A stretch of DNA of 64,000 bases. Source: Aplectana chamaeleonis. Lineage: Eukaryota > Nematoda > Chromadorea > Rhabditida > Cosmocercidae. Below the pieces are notes generated by a model. That model ran no database searches. It saw only the letters and a program-made list of their open reading frames with translations, and was not told the DNA's origin. The first letter of the stretch is position 1; each line of letters starts with the position of its first letter. Shown piece after piece: positions 32,515-44,900 of this stretch. The translations under genes and the position numbers were made by a program. The stretch covers positions 3,154,001 through 3,218,000 of the forward strand of contig JAPDOI010000020.1 in the NCBI GenBank assembly GCA_029168955.1, in the 5' to 3' direction.

Positions 32515-33001
32515 TTAAAGGCACAGGATACCCAGAAAATAATTTTTTAGGTTATATCCTTATGTTGGAGAGGGTCACACTCTGATTACAATGGTATTTC
32601 TGATATTGTCCAGGACCCTCTACGAATGGAGATATGGCTCCTTGAAATTGCCTGTACTTTGAGGTCAAAATTTGGTGGATGAGTTGACTCAGGCCTGTAT
32701 TTCTCTTCATTCGCAATCGTTGCGAGAGAGCGAGCCAGGATAAGGGGACAGCCCGGCAGTGGACTGAAGAACGACGACTTGTTGGAATTCATAAATCCAT
32801 TTAGCCGCCATCGACCTCGGAAATCTGCTAGGGGGTCGGGCCTGTGGTGGTGAGCGAAGGGGGTCGGGCCTGTGGTGGTCGCTTATATCTCGCTTACTTG
32901 GAGGGAATGAGATCTGGCATTCGGAACGTGTTAGGCAGGAGGGGTCCCCTACACAATTACACGAAAATCTTAAAATCCATATCTGAGGGTGTACTGTGCC
33001 T
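32515..33001. mobile_element. TTAA-AGGCACAG MITE, copy 1
   Basis: TTAAAGGCACAGGATACCCAG at the left (split at 20 bases: TTAAAGGCACAGGATACCCA) and TGAGGGTGTACTGTGCCT at the right. The interior aligns with 34898-35374 (CACAATGGTGACTCC-like, CAATCGTTGCGA-like blocks). 487 bp, non-coding. Confidence 0.72.
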
Positions 33002-33202
33002 CTCATCACACGCAACCACTTCCCACTCAAATTTCCGTTTTCTTTGCATAAATTCAGCATGAGGATCAAGTGGTTCTTTACAGGAACGACGCGTGAAGGG
33101 CAGCGCAAGGATTTTCCGACCGGGTGGACAGCTGGCGGACTCATCATGTGCATTGTCTACTCCTGGTTTCCCTTGTTTTTGGTAGTTATCGACCGACTGA
33201 CA

Positions 33203-33690
33203 GGCACAGTCCAAGCTCAGAAATGAAATTTGAGATTTCCACATATATGTGAAGTAGACATACCCCGTACAAAACCTGCCAAATGCGAGCTTTCGATTCC
33301 ACCGAATAAGCGAGATATAGGAGGAAGCCACCCTGGGGCACCCGCATCAGAAGTCACTTGCCACGCCCCTTTTACAATCTTTCAAACTCAACAGTGGCGA
33401 GATGAGCGATGGTTTTCGAGCAATAGCGCCGTAATTTCCTTCATTTTCAGCCCCTCTCTCTACTCAGGTTGGCTCGCATACATCGGTTGCAAATTGTGGA
33501 AGTTACATGCCTCAGACAACTCGTCCAACATGCTACAGCAGCTCAATTTTTTTTTTGGGGGGGGGGGGCGTAACTCCGTTCCCAGGAGGTCCTGTGCAAT
33601 TCCAGAGGCATCATTGGAATCAGCGTAGAACCGTTTCCTAGATGGGCAGGAAAACCGAAGAGCAATTCTGAGGTTGGACTGTGGCTTCAA
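33203..33690. mobile_element. TTAA-AGGCACAG MITE, copy 2
   Basis: CAGGCACAGTCCAAGCTCAG at the left and CTGAGGTTGGACTGTGGCTT at the right. 33208-33320 is the reverse complement of 32880-32999 in copy 1. It contains a T10-G13 run at 33548-33570. No gene. Confidence 0.7.
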
Positions 33691-33747
33691 CAGATCGGCT
33701 ACCTCTGACCCCGCTCCGCTCATGACAATATCTAAACAGGTCATACC

Positions 33748-33768
33748 ATGGAGAGAGAGAGAGAGAGA
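33748..33768. repeat. (GA)n microsatellite
   Basis: Uninterrupted GA dinucleotide run of about ten units. Confidence 0.9.
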
Positions 33769-34315
33769 GAAAGGCTGACCAGATAAAAAGTTTAGTAGAA
33801 CTTGAAAGTGGTGAACGTAAAAATCGTAAAAAGCAGAGACTCACCTCAGGTACATGCCCATCTTTGAAGAATGGACTGATTCAGGGATACTTCACTTAAT
33901 TGTCCTAAAAACAAGTCCTGAAAATCACATTTGCCAAACTTCCACACTACATAGCGAGCAAAAACCTCGCCACAAAATGAACCCAAGAAAAGACACTGGG
34001 ATCCGGAAACCCCTACAGGCAAACCTACAACAAAAACATCATTCATTTATTCTATGAAACAGTTCTAAAAACTATAGCAACATGGGAGAAAAGTAGAAAC
34101 TCGTCAGAATGAAACAGTCCATTAGTCAATCAAAACAACAACTTTCAAAAAATGGCTCGTTATTCAACAAATTTCACAAATTGAAAAATTGCCTACGGTC
34201 AAGAAGAAGTAACATTATTATTCACAACAACATCGGTCAACAATGTAGGCTCAAGAAACTTAAGAAAAAAAAATTAGCATGGCATGCAAATTTTTTACAG
34301 AAACGCATTTATTGT
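33769..34315. other. Intergenic, nothing recognised
   Basis: AT-rich. Short open frames on both strands have no recognisable features. Confidence 0.4.
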
Positions 34316-34897
34316 ACAAGCGGAGCGCCGATACCGTAATCTTTGTCGTGAAATCAAATGCGCCGCCGCTGTTGGTTGCCGACAAAAACACTGATTCAAC
34401 GGCAACTAATAACTCTCCGCCCACAGTAACTTTTGTTCACATACTTCGTTAGTGTGACATGACTGTAACAATTTCTAGAGTTTGCCTTCAATGAAATACT
34501 TGTCCCAGTGAGTCCATCCCAGGTTACGTTCACAATTCATCGCTATTCGACTGAATGATGTTCACAATTCGTCGATTAAATATTTTTTGAGGATTAATTC
34601 TCTGGAAAGACTCTGTGGGCTAAATTTGGCGGAAATATTATTGATCAAAGAAGCTACGAGTGTTAGAAAAAGGCTAATCGTTGGAGGTCAAACATTCCTT
34701 CTTTCAAGGGAGGAAACGCTATGATAGTGGAGCAACGCTTTCGAAGTCACCCAAAAAAATGCTGAAGATTACTAAGCCATATTTGCTCTTAGTTCACACA
34801 AAAAATCGATAACGACTACTTCGAAATCCGCAGTCCAGCGGGACTTTGAGATCTCTCAACGGGGGAAAATTGCCATTTTTAGCCCGAAATTGAGAGG

Positions 34898-35374
34898 TAA
34901 AGGCACAGTCCAACCTCAGAATCGATTTTTCATTTTTCTGCCTATCTTGGAGAAAATTTCACGCTGATCACAATGGTGACTCCAGGATCGCTCAGAACTC
35001 ACTATAAACGAAATTACGGCTCCTCAAAAATTTCGACTCCGAACGGCTAGAAGTTCGCGGACGAGTTGCCTCGAGCCTGTATTTTCTCGTTATTCGCAGC
35101 CATCGTTGCGAAGCAGGCCACAATATAAAGCCAGACCGAAAACAAAAAGAAGAACATAGATTTTGAATAAAATCATTCGCGCGTGTCTTCCCTGCTGAGG
35201 TAGGAAAACTGCCAGTGGGCGTTGCCCTTTTTTTTCAAGGGGCGTGGTCGACTTTTTCCTAGCTTTTTCTCGCCTATTGGAGCGAATTGAGATTTCGCGC
35301 TTGGCAGGGCTGCTACAGACGGCGGCCGGACCAAAATATCAAAAATTATCTCTGAGATTAGACTGTGCCTTTAA
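34898..35374. mobile_element. TTAA-AGGCACAG MITE, copy 3
   Basis: AAAGGCACAGTCCAACCTCA at the left and TGAGATTAGACTGTGCCTTT at the right, with TAA outside. 477 bp. Best preserved of the three copies. Confidence 0.85.
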
Positions 35375-36002
35375 TGCCTCGGCATAGTGGCAAAGGGAGC
35401 GAGCAATTGGGGGCGTGGCCTTGAAAATTCCGCGGCGGTGTCGTTGGCGACCCCGCAGAGTGTGATTTCGATTAGAATGCGGATGCACCTTGAGACTTCC
35501 ATTTCATAATTTTGGTGGAATTTGATTCCGAAACTACTGTTTCCACTATTTGTCTGTTGACTATTCTGATTTTCTGCTCCCTGGAAGTAACCGGGTGTGA
35601 CACAAACCATCTTCATTGAACATATTTGTTCATTTTAAACTCATGAGAGCGAAAATGGAATCAGTAAGTACAACTGATGGTGTTTGCATCATTCACGGCT
35701 GAACACTAGCGTTTTTACATAAAAACACACACAGGAAATGACTAGTTGGAAAACTGCAAGCAAAACGAACGAAATAACTCTCAAGACTTTGAATGAAGGT
35801 GCTGGCAGAGTTGAGATCATTCAAAAATTGTTAGATACTATGGAGGATTGATTACTATCGTAAACTGAACGCAAAGATTAGCAAAGAAGGTGCAAATCGG
35901 TAGCCACTCGCAAACTCGCTTGAGAATCACAATCGAGCTTGTCGACGCGAGCCGGCGATTTCCGCGACGGACAAACCACTCTGCGGCCCGTCCGCTACAG
36001 CC

Positions 36003-36802
36003 TATAGGGCTTTGCAATGTTGCAGCGACCAGCGGCACGCCGCCGAGCGAGAGCTTTGGGGCGTGGTCGAAACCCGACGCGGCGATGAGCACAAAGACCT
36101 CGCAGGGTTGCAGCGACGTTGTCGTCAGCATCGAACTCTACCATTGCGTACGATCTCATTCATTTGACGTCGCATCTAGCTATACACAGTTTTTGTTGGT
36201 TTGATATGATTCGAAACTTAGGTCAATGTCTACCAACAATTTCTACAGAATATTTTGATCAAAAAACAGAAAAAAATTCAGGTTTGCGACCAGTAGAGTG
36301 ATGCCTTAATGAATAGTTTTCGAGATAATAAAATCAGTGGACGGTTTGTGGCAATCGCTTTGAAAACAATCGTACTAGACGACATTGTAATAAAAAATAC
36401 TAATTAAAACTGGAAACAAAACGATTCGAGATGAAACTGCGAATTTAGACAATTTTAAGTATGCTCCAATGATTTTCCCTTCAAAATGTGCCACAATGTA
36501 AAAAAAGTCCTCAGAGGGTTGAGTTCATGAAAGGAACAAAAAAAAAGAAGCTCGAATCGATTGTCGGGGGCGCTCGTCGCCAGCGACGGAAACGGTCGAG
36601 ACCATTCCCCGCCGCCGCTTGGCGACGGCGTCGCTCTGGGAGTCGCTGTTGTCGCGGCGGCGGAAACACTCTGCGAGGTAACCACGTCGCTGCTGCCGCG
36701 CGGCAAGCCGCCGCCATCGCCCGCTGCGTGGCGCCCCCCATTCTCCATCGTTGGCCTGCCGCAGCGGGGCTCGCCGCGGTGCAACTCTGCAGAGCCCTTA
36801 TG
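36003..36802. mobile_element. GC-rich TIR element, copy 1 of a pair
   Basis: TAGGGCTTTGCAATGTTGCA at the left is inverted at the right (GTGCAACTCTGCAGAGCCCT). The interior matches 44100-44815 in the same orientation, including CGACGCGGCG, GAGACCATT, GGCGTCGCT and CTGCGAGGTA blocks. GC content is far above the flanks. Open frames on both strands are a result of GC richness and differ between the copies. Confidence 0.78.
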
Positions 36803-38030
36803 CGGTGCGGTCACGTATGCGAAAAAAAAAACTGCGACGCGCTCCCCACGCTTTATCATTGTTCGCTCGCTCGCAGATTTGCCACTATGTCGAGGCCTTT
36901 AGATCGCAAAAATTTTGGATTTCTGAAAAAAAAACTTTGAAGATCAGGAGGGGGTCGCTCCGAATTCGGAAAATTACACAACGACCTGATTGACCCTGGA
37001 AATCCGTCCTTCCCATATTCATGCTCTTCACGCAGTTCATTCCTCTGCATGAAAGAATTAAAAGTTTACGTACCAGTAATAGTACTTGTACTGGTATAAT
37101 CTGAATGAATTACTAGAATGCTAGGTAAATATTGCCGCTTCAGATTCCAAAATCGCAAAACAAAACTTGAAGAATATGAGAAACAGTATCGGAGCTCACG
37201 AAAGTTTTGAGCTGTGAGACGCAGAAAGGAAAAATTGGAAGCTTCACCATGAAGTCCGCCACTGAGAATAAAATTAAAGCTTATCTGTCCTATTAAATTA
37301 AAGAGTTTATGTAATCTTTTGTGCCGCACCTCAATCTCTAGAAACGGATTCTTCTCACCGAATTCCGATGAAAATTACTAAAATAGCTCAGTTTACGAAA
37401 AAAAAACGGTTCGTTTGTCAGCCATCAAGCAATGGCAAAAGGCGAATGATTGTTAGTTGCCGGCAAATCAATAGTTTTGTCTGCAACCAACAGCTGCGAA
37501 GCATTTAATTTTCGGCAACGATTACGATATTGGTGCTCCGCTAGCCCTCTTAAAGCGTTCTTGTCTTCTTTTCTGAAACCCCTCCCCCCCCCCCACACGA
37601 AGGCACTGGTGAAGAAGGAACGGGACGGGCTCAACCACTAACAACCAATCAGCACCTCTTTTCCAAGTTGAGAGACCCCGCCCCCATACTCTAACCACTA
37701 CCGAAGATTCCCCCACTCAATACCAGCTACTACCAAGTGAGCCGTAAGATCAATTTCAGCCGAAATTCAGTAGCATGCCACGTCAACTTTTAAGACTTTC
37801 GATCAAAAACTTTATAACACACAAGCAGACAACCCATCTGAAGACTAGTAAAACTACGTGAAAAAAATCTATCTGTATATCTCACCTGAAACCGACGCCG
37901 AGAAACCGAGAAATAATAGAGTTCTAAAGCAGCTATCTGCGGATAAAACCCAACAAACGGCTCAAAAGCATGCGAGAACCAGTGAGCGTTTCAAAATTCG
38001 AGTGTATAGGTAAATGCGGTGGCAAAACAC
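36803..38030. other. Intergenic, no supported gene
   Basis: Contains the right arm of the possible 3.2-kb element (37440-37543) and a C-run at about 37583-37594. Nothing else recognised. Confidence 0.4.
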
Positions 38031-38063
38031 TAACCTTTGAAACGATTCGACTGGAATCCATTT

Positions 38064-38532
38064 CTAAACGGCCCCACCAAAACGAGCTTCGGGAGAACGT
38101 TTTGTTGCTCGTTCGTGTTCGACCTTCTTCTCCTCCTTGAGGAACATTCGTACCCTGTTTGAGAGCTCCTGGTGATACTCGCCTTTTTCGCCGTACCTAC
38201 AGTAGAGGTCAAAATCGGGCGAAATTTTCCGCCTGATATCATACATAATATCAGGAGTGGGACATGCGAATTCCCTGGAAATCAGCCAATCATTTGATCA
38301 AACTTTTGAAAAAAAATCGTATAACTTGAAAAAAACTTACAAAATGAAAGCCGCAAATCCCACGTGAATCAGGAAACTAGCTCCGGTAACTCTACAGAAT
38401 TCTCGAAACGCCTCCTTTCTATCCTTGTAGAAAATTCGTTCTCGATTTGGTAAGAATTTCCATGACTGAAGTAATCGTAGATAATGCCGCATCGAACGAC
38501 GTCTTAGCACGTGTTGGTTTGTGGAACGTCCC
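38064..38532 (-). CDS. Small membrane-associated protein, 3' exons (family not recognised)
   Basis: Two minus-strand exons, 38532-38341 and 38274-38064, are joined by a 66-bp intron (GTAAGTTTTT to TTTCCAG) with continuous phase and end at a TAG. The readable 133 residues have a basic N-terminal part (RRRSMRHYLRLLQSWKFLP), a hydrophobic stretch spanning the exon junction (ASFLIHVGFAAFILLEFACP), then a charged Glu/Lys/Arg tail ending in GGAV. One membrane span seems likely. The first exon starts mid-codon after a TTTATAG acceptor, so the start codon lies above 38533, possibly close to the divergent TUT1-like gene. I do not recognise the family. Confidence 0.62.
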
Positions 38533-38929
38533 CTATAAATTATAATCACAAACAGCAGCAAGCACAAAAGCGTAAAAATGACAAAAACTTTAATTACGAA
38601 GGAGAAGCCTTAAAACTCCGAACAAAAAAAAACATTTCGTGAATTGGCACAGCTTCTTCGCAAATGCGGACAAAACACGCTTTTGAAAAAATCTACGCCT
38701 GAAGGCAGTCAACGACGTCATCGGACTCTGTAAGCTGTGCAGGCTCAAATTTCGAGAAAGAAGGGACTACATAATTAGATATGAGAAGTAATGGACGGTA
38801 TGGATTTTTAGATAAAGCTTTTGAAACCTCCAAATAAAAAACTGCTCGTGTAATCGCGGAACTGGGTCGCAATTGCGGACATACCCGCTTTTTTGAAAAA
38901 TCGACGACTGAAGGATTTTTTCGACGTCA
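38533..38929. promoter_or_regulatory. Divergent intergenic interval with an internal duplication
   Basis: About 400 bp separates the minus-strand gene from the start of the TUT1-like gene. 38665-38735 and 38868-38945 are similar in order and sequence (TGCGGACA, CGCTTTT, GAAAAAATC, CGACGTCAT, CTCTGT.AGCTGTG), so the TUT1 first-exon region appears duplicated upstream of itself. No TATA box or trans-splice acceptor could be assigned with confidence. Confidence 0.4.
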
Positions 38930-41900
38930 TGGGCCTCTGTGAGCTGTGTAATAGCGAGTATCCAGAAGGCGGAAATTCCAAGTCAATTCATGAGGTTAGT
39001 AGGTGTTGTGTGGGAAGGGAGGGGGGCCACTTTTGTATCGCAGTTGGCCACGCCCATTTTTCCGTGCCGCAAAGACTCTCCTGCCCCCCCCCCGCCTTTC
39101 CACATAGCGCCGGTTAGTACTAAATCTATTTCCTATTTATTTGCAGTGTTTTTTTTGTTTTGAAACTTTACAAACTAGAGAGAATTGCATATTCGGATTT
39201 TGTTGAAGTCGAAATTCGAGCTTATTTCTAGTCCGAGTAGTAGACATCCGTATTTCTGAGCGGTATTTAACTGCTCGTTCAAAGTAAGCACCTTCTGGAC
39301 ATATCTATTCTTTGCTTGGTTATTCCAAAACGTGGCACTGATACACTTAAGATTCCTGAGGTCGCTTTTTTCAGTTCAATTCTACCTGGAGGTTTTTCTT
39401 TGGAGTGCTGAGCATAGCTTTGCAGCCCGCTTAAAGTTTTTTCGAATACCGCGTTTGCCATTCAGCATTATACTCTTCATTCCTAAACCGAATTCACGTC
39501 TGCAGTTGCAGAAAACCGCTGTTTCCACACCCGACGCAGTTCCAGCAGGCAGCTTGCAGATAATCGTGCTGGGGCCCTAGGATGAATCATTGACCCATGG
39601 GTTCCGTTTGCTTCGTTTGTGATTGTCCGCTACTGCAGACTAAAATTGCATTTAGATATGGACAATACAACAAGTTGAAGCTGGACTTTTTCACAGTCGT
39701 CACCGTCCACCGTTACAGACAATCGACGCGGGACCACTCCGCCATCCATTGGCAACAAGCCAAAAGAGCAAAGCGAATGCTCCAGAAAATGAATAGCGAC
39801 AGCGGATACGGATGTTTGGGCCTATTTTTTTCTGTTTGTGAGCAGTTTATTAGTTACTCATATTCCGATAAATCGAATAGACCATACGTATATGGCTGCG
39901 ATGTGGATCAAAACAGCAGGTTAGCGAGCGGAAAGTACTTTAGCTCAACAGAATCTACTCTTAATTAGCAGAAAAAGTGATACCAAATTTGTGCTCAGCT
40001 TCTAAGAATACCTTTTTGTTTGAACTACCAACTAATTTCGGGTCACAGGCGTAAGCGTGCTTATGCATCTACACAGTTGCCCGTAAAACAGTATAAGAAA
40101 CTCAGATTTTTGTTAGGTACCTGCAGAGGTGAAGTTTTAGGCACGCTGTGTCTTTCTAAATCAACAGTACACGTCTGCAAACACCCTGCTTCTGCTTTCG
40201 CGGCGAGTTGCTGCGCTCCGTTGTCTCTTGGCTTAGTGCCAGTGGATTTCGAGGTGGTCCCGAGGCGATTGTCTGAAACGGTAGACGGTGACGTCTGTAA
40301 AAGTCCTGGTTTCAACGTCTTTTATAGGAAGCAGGATTTGCCTGAAATCCGTAAAACGGAACGGTCATTTCAGTTTCAGGAATCGGAACACCAAAACTAT
40401 CGCAAATCATCGCATCGAAATTTTATTTATCCCATATTCTGGACCACCCACAATGTTTTTTTCGAATTTGAGGCGTTTTTTTTTCTCGGAAATCTGAAAA
40501 TTAAAATTCGCAGGAAATCGGAATTCCACTAGTCCCTGCTCGCACGGAGTCTTGGCGAAAAATGCAATATTTTGAAACGGAAAGGAGCTGTCGCAGCCGG
40601 GCGGCGAAAACCACATGACCACCCCCATTTTCCCGTCCCGCCGCGTAATAATAACACCAATCCGGTGTTTTCCTACCCTCTCAAAACCAGAATAGCCGTT
40701 ACGACTTGAAGGAAATGAGCGTGACCAAGTGCCACCCCCCCCCCTGCTGCGATAGCACCAACGGGAAATTACTACACAAAAACAACCATCGAAACGCGTG
40801 CCGTTACGGACTCGGGCGGTTAAACCTATCCTGTAACGGCACAAGCCCCATCTTTTTTGAAAACTGTTGCATATCGACGTATATCGAGTGCGATTGCAGT
40901 CAGGAAGACGGCATCAGAAGTCCCTTGAGCGTCTAGCTCAGGCTGTGGAGCTGCCAAGGAGGTCCGTATTCGTTGCTCTAGCCCACAAAAAGGGTGTCGG
41001 CGAAGAAATTGCTGAAGCAGACGCCATAGCCAGTGCGTTCAGCGTGGTAAGTCTGCATTGGCTAATCAGTCTGCATTAAAGGCAGCGTACACACTTGTAA
41101 ACGTGATTGAGATCACTACGGAAATAGAATGGTATTGCCCAGAACACAACGCCTACGCCTTTGAGGCGTCAAAAGCGACCCACAGTGTCGCTACACGAGT
41201 AAGAAGTTGGTCCGCCTTGGATTTCTCCGCCCCGTGTAGTTGCCGTCCTCTAAAACAGGGGTGATATGCCATTTCCACCATCAGCGACGTTTGTGGGTGG
41301 TTCCATAAGTACTATAAGCAAACCACTTACATCGACGGCAGTGGAAATGGCCCAGCACTATACTTGTTTCAGATGGAATTTATTTCGAATATCCGACTTT
41401 TCGACTATGGTCGGATATTGCAGATTTTCGAATATTCGACTTTTCGACTATAGTCGGATATTGCACATTTTCGAATATTCGACTTTTCGACTGTAGTCGG
41501 ATATCATACCTTTTCGAATATTCGACTTTTCGACTGTAGTCGGATATCACCCTTTTTCGAATATTCGACTTTTCGACTGTAGTCGGATATCGCACTTTTT
41601 CGAATATTCGACTTTTCGACTGTAGTCGGATATCGCACTTTTTCGAATAACCGACTTGTCGAATAAAAAGTCGACTTTTTTATCCGACTGAAACAGCCGG
41701 ATACTCATCCGATTATTCGATTCGGAACAAGTATACCCAGCACCCCTGTTTTGGAGAAGGGCGGCAAAGGCAGGGGCGGGGAAATACGGGGCGGAAACAA
41801 CTTCTTACTGTTGTAGCAGCATTGTGGGTCTCTTCTAATGCTTCAAAGTGCGTAGGCGTTGTGTTTTGAGCCATACCATTCTATTTTCGTAGTTACCTCA

Positions 41901-44900
41901 ATCACATTTACGAGCTTGTATGCTAGCTACCCTTAAGGGGTTATGAGAAACCTCATATAATTTAGTTTGGTGATGTCTCTCATGTCTCCTGTGGCTTCCT
42001 CCAAGACCACGCTTTTGTCGAGTTTATCAGTGAAGATGCTGTTGAACCAGCGATAGCTGCGAAATCTGTTCGAATCAGCGATGTGAGTTTGACATCTTCT
42101 TTGTCTATAAGGTTTTCTTAAATATTTATATTTTGAGTCTCTCACTGGGGTGATCTACGAACGGCGCGTTACTTTCCACGAGGAACATGGTGGTCCATCG
42201 GTTGATATAGACGAGGTAAGACGGGTGTTCTGCCTTGTTTATACTTCGCCCCAGCGGCAAACGCGAATCGCAGCGTTATTTATCATGAAATGCAGATATT
42301 TGACGTATGTCCTCTCTGTGCCTGGTCGCCCCTAGCAAAACCGCTCGCAGCACGCTCGTTTGCCTCGTCATCCATTGATCTTGCCCCTATCGGTCGATGG
42401 CGCGGCGCGCGAGCTGGCTATATGCATGGGCGAATGCGCACGTAGCTCCCTATGTACTTTTTGTGCTCTTTGTGCAAGAGAAAACATTTAAGCGTAGTTG
42501 AAGGTTTGCAAAATGAAGTACATAGGTAGAGTGCCCTTGCTACGAGTAGTAAAAACTATGAGTGACTCCGGTCTAATCATATATTTGAAAGAGTTATAGG
42601 CTCGAAACGATATGTTGCTGTACTAAAATGACGTTCTACCTAATGTACCATCGTTTTCGAAGCCAAATTCCGGTCCGCATTTGCGGACAACGGTTGTTGC
42701 ATCACGCAATAGGATGGTAGTCGTGTTGGAACCACTTGGGTTGGCACGATTCGCCTTTCTCCCGGCACGATTATCCTCGTGTCGGGCGATGCAACAGCCG
42801 TAGTGCGCAATCGCGGACCGGAATTCGGTTCCGAGAACGACAGCAGCATACCTTCAAAGTCTAAAACAACGAAAACGGACCTCATATTCGTGTTCAGCGC
42901 CCGAAATTAAACCATGGGAGCAGTTTGAGCAAGATTTTTTCTCGACCTTCGGACCTCCAAAAATGAGATACTCCCATGGACCCCCATAAGTAAAAAAAAT
43001 TATTTTAATTTTTTCAGTTTGCGAGATAAGGATGAATAAGCGTGATTACGGGCCAAGGCTTTACTTCAGTAGTCTGCGTCTTCCAGGTCAAACACAACGA
43101 TTTTCGATCGATTGTTCTGATTGCCAGAAGCTCTTAGTTGACTACCATGAGCCACAAATGTCTACCAATCCTCGTGTTGTAATCCGTCTACCTACACTAC
43201 AAAGTTGCAAGAGACAGCTTTGCTAGGGAACATATTCTTCAACCCCGTGTTGTGATCGATGCTCTCATTAACAAGGTTGTACTGCTCTGCGAATGCTCAA
43301 ATAATAGTCATGATGTGATCTCAAGATCTTCTTCTTCTTTGCAGCCTCTGAGAGGGTTTCGTCACAAGTTGAGGAACTGGGGGACCAGCACTGGATTCTT
43401 CCACAGGTCCATTGTAGTTAGCGGTGTTGGCTTCTTTGGACAATTTAATAGGTGCTTAGTGTCGTGGCCTTGGTTTCAATAGCCCGTGCACACGTCAGGC
43501 TGGCTATTGTCGATCCTGTGCAGGTAAGACATAAGCAATGGAGAATGTCCGCAGCGTAACGAAGCAAGGATACACCTGGCGCGCCTACCAAGCTTGACAG
43601 CCGCTCTGGCGAGGTGATCCTCCACGAACTGGGTGTGCTCCGCGCGCAAGAGACGAAGCCGTTTATGATTCGAGTCGGTCCATCTCTATACATTTACTTT
43701 GTTCGGAGTATCAGCAAACGGCACTCTGATCGATCTCTCTCTTTTGCGGAATTTAATAGTCCTCTGGGCGGATGATTGGGCTGCTTAAGGACATTAATGA
43801 ACATACACTGAGGCTGGAGCTGGCAATGCTCTTTCACTGGCAAGAAGCGGGCCTCGGCGTGAAGATGCTCAATCGGAGAGCTTTTTGCACATCCGGTGGC
43901 GATTCGTAGTGCAGTATTCTGAACTCGCTGCATCTTAGTCCAGGAACTGTTCGATCAGAAAACCTAAACAGGCAGCAGCGATCGTTTAGCCATACGTGTT
44001 CGGATATGTTCTGCCAGTTTCATCATGTTTCCACTGGCCAAATTTGTCCGTCGTCAGCACGCTTTGGGCTAACGTTCAGTTGCTCGACAGACTTCACTTA
44101 ACGGTTGTGCAGAGTTGCGACGACCAGCAGCACGCAGCCGAGCGAGAGGCCTAGGGCGTGCTCTAAACCTGACGCGGCGTTGGGCGCGAAGGCTTCGCGT
44201 AATCGCAGCGCCGATGTCGTTAGCGTAGCTTCTTCCCCAATACGTTCGCCTTCATTCATTCAACATGAAATATCGCTCTGAGAAGCTTTTATTGCCTTGA
44301 TATGCTTCAAGAGTTTAGAACATGACTGGCAACATCTTCTTAAAATAATGCGCTCAGAGAGCTGTAAAGTGAACTTGGAATTTGCGTTCAGTAAAGTGAT
44401 TATGGCTTAAAATATAGATTTCCAGGTACAGAAATTAGCTGACGGTTTGCTTTAGTCGGATAAATCACAACTGTCACACGTTGGAACAAAAACTAGTAAA
44501 ACTAAAAACTGAAAAACCAAAGTTGAAATAAAACGGCTAGAGGTCTTTAGAATATCAAATTTATGAAGAAATCTCGATCGACGGCAGCATTCCACGCCGG
44601 CCATGGAAATGGTTGAGACCATTTTCCAGCAGCCACTCGCTAACGGCGTCGCTTAGGAAGACGCTGCTGTCGCAGCGGAAAAGTACTGCGAGGTACCCGC
44701 GTCGCTGTCGCACGACACGCTGTCGACCTCGTCCTCTGTTTGAAGCCCCCCACTCTCCATCATTTCCATGCCGCAGCGAGACTCGCCGCGGTGCTACTCT
44801 GCAGAGCGCTTTATGGTTTGGGCAAGGAAAAAAGCTGTACTCACTGCCGAACGCGTCGTGACCTGTCCACTGGCAACAAACGTGATGAAACACATATGGA

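Larger units (their letters stand above)
34318..37543. mobile_element. Possible 3.2-kb TIR element (or two inverted solo copies)
   Basis: About 100 bp at 34318-34420 (starting GCGGAGCGCCGATACCGTAA) is the reverse complement, at roughly 80% by eye, of 37440-37543 (ending ATTGGTGCTCCGC). If these are the ends of one element, the 3 kb between them, which includes the insertions at 34898-35374 and 36003-36802, is its body. I see no transposase in it. An open frame at 35616-35371 on the minus strand is unassigned. Confidence 0.5.

Noticed and set aside
36455..36940. Overlapping GC-rich frames of 80-150 residues on both strands
   Set aside because: They lie in a GC-rich TIR element. The equivalent frames are not conserved in the related copy at 44.1-44.8 kb.
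39597..40532. Two plus-strand frames of 123 and 170 residues in the first TUT1 intron
   Set aside because: They span inverted repeats and hAT-type repeats and show no domain, splice or composition support.
40061..40844. Minus-strand frames in the same intron
   Set aside because: Antisense to repeat sequence, with poly-Gly/Arg stretches caused by C-rich runs.
43026..43480. Coding-looking stretches between the RRM and catalytic exons of the TUT1 homologue
   Set aside because: They read open (for example KLLVDYHEPQMS and ALINKVVLLCEC) but cannot be joined in phase to the flanking exons, which already join directly. They could be a missed exon, but I have not included them.
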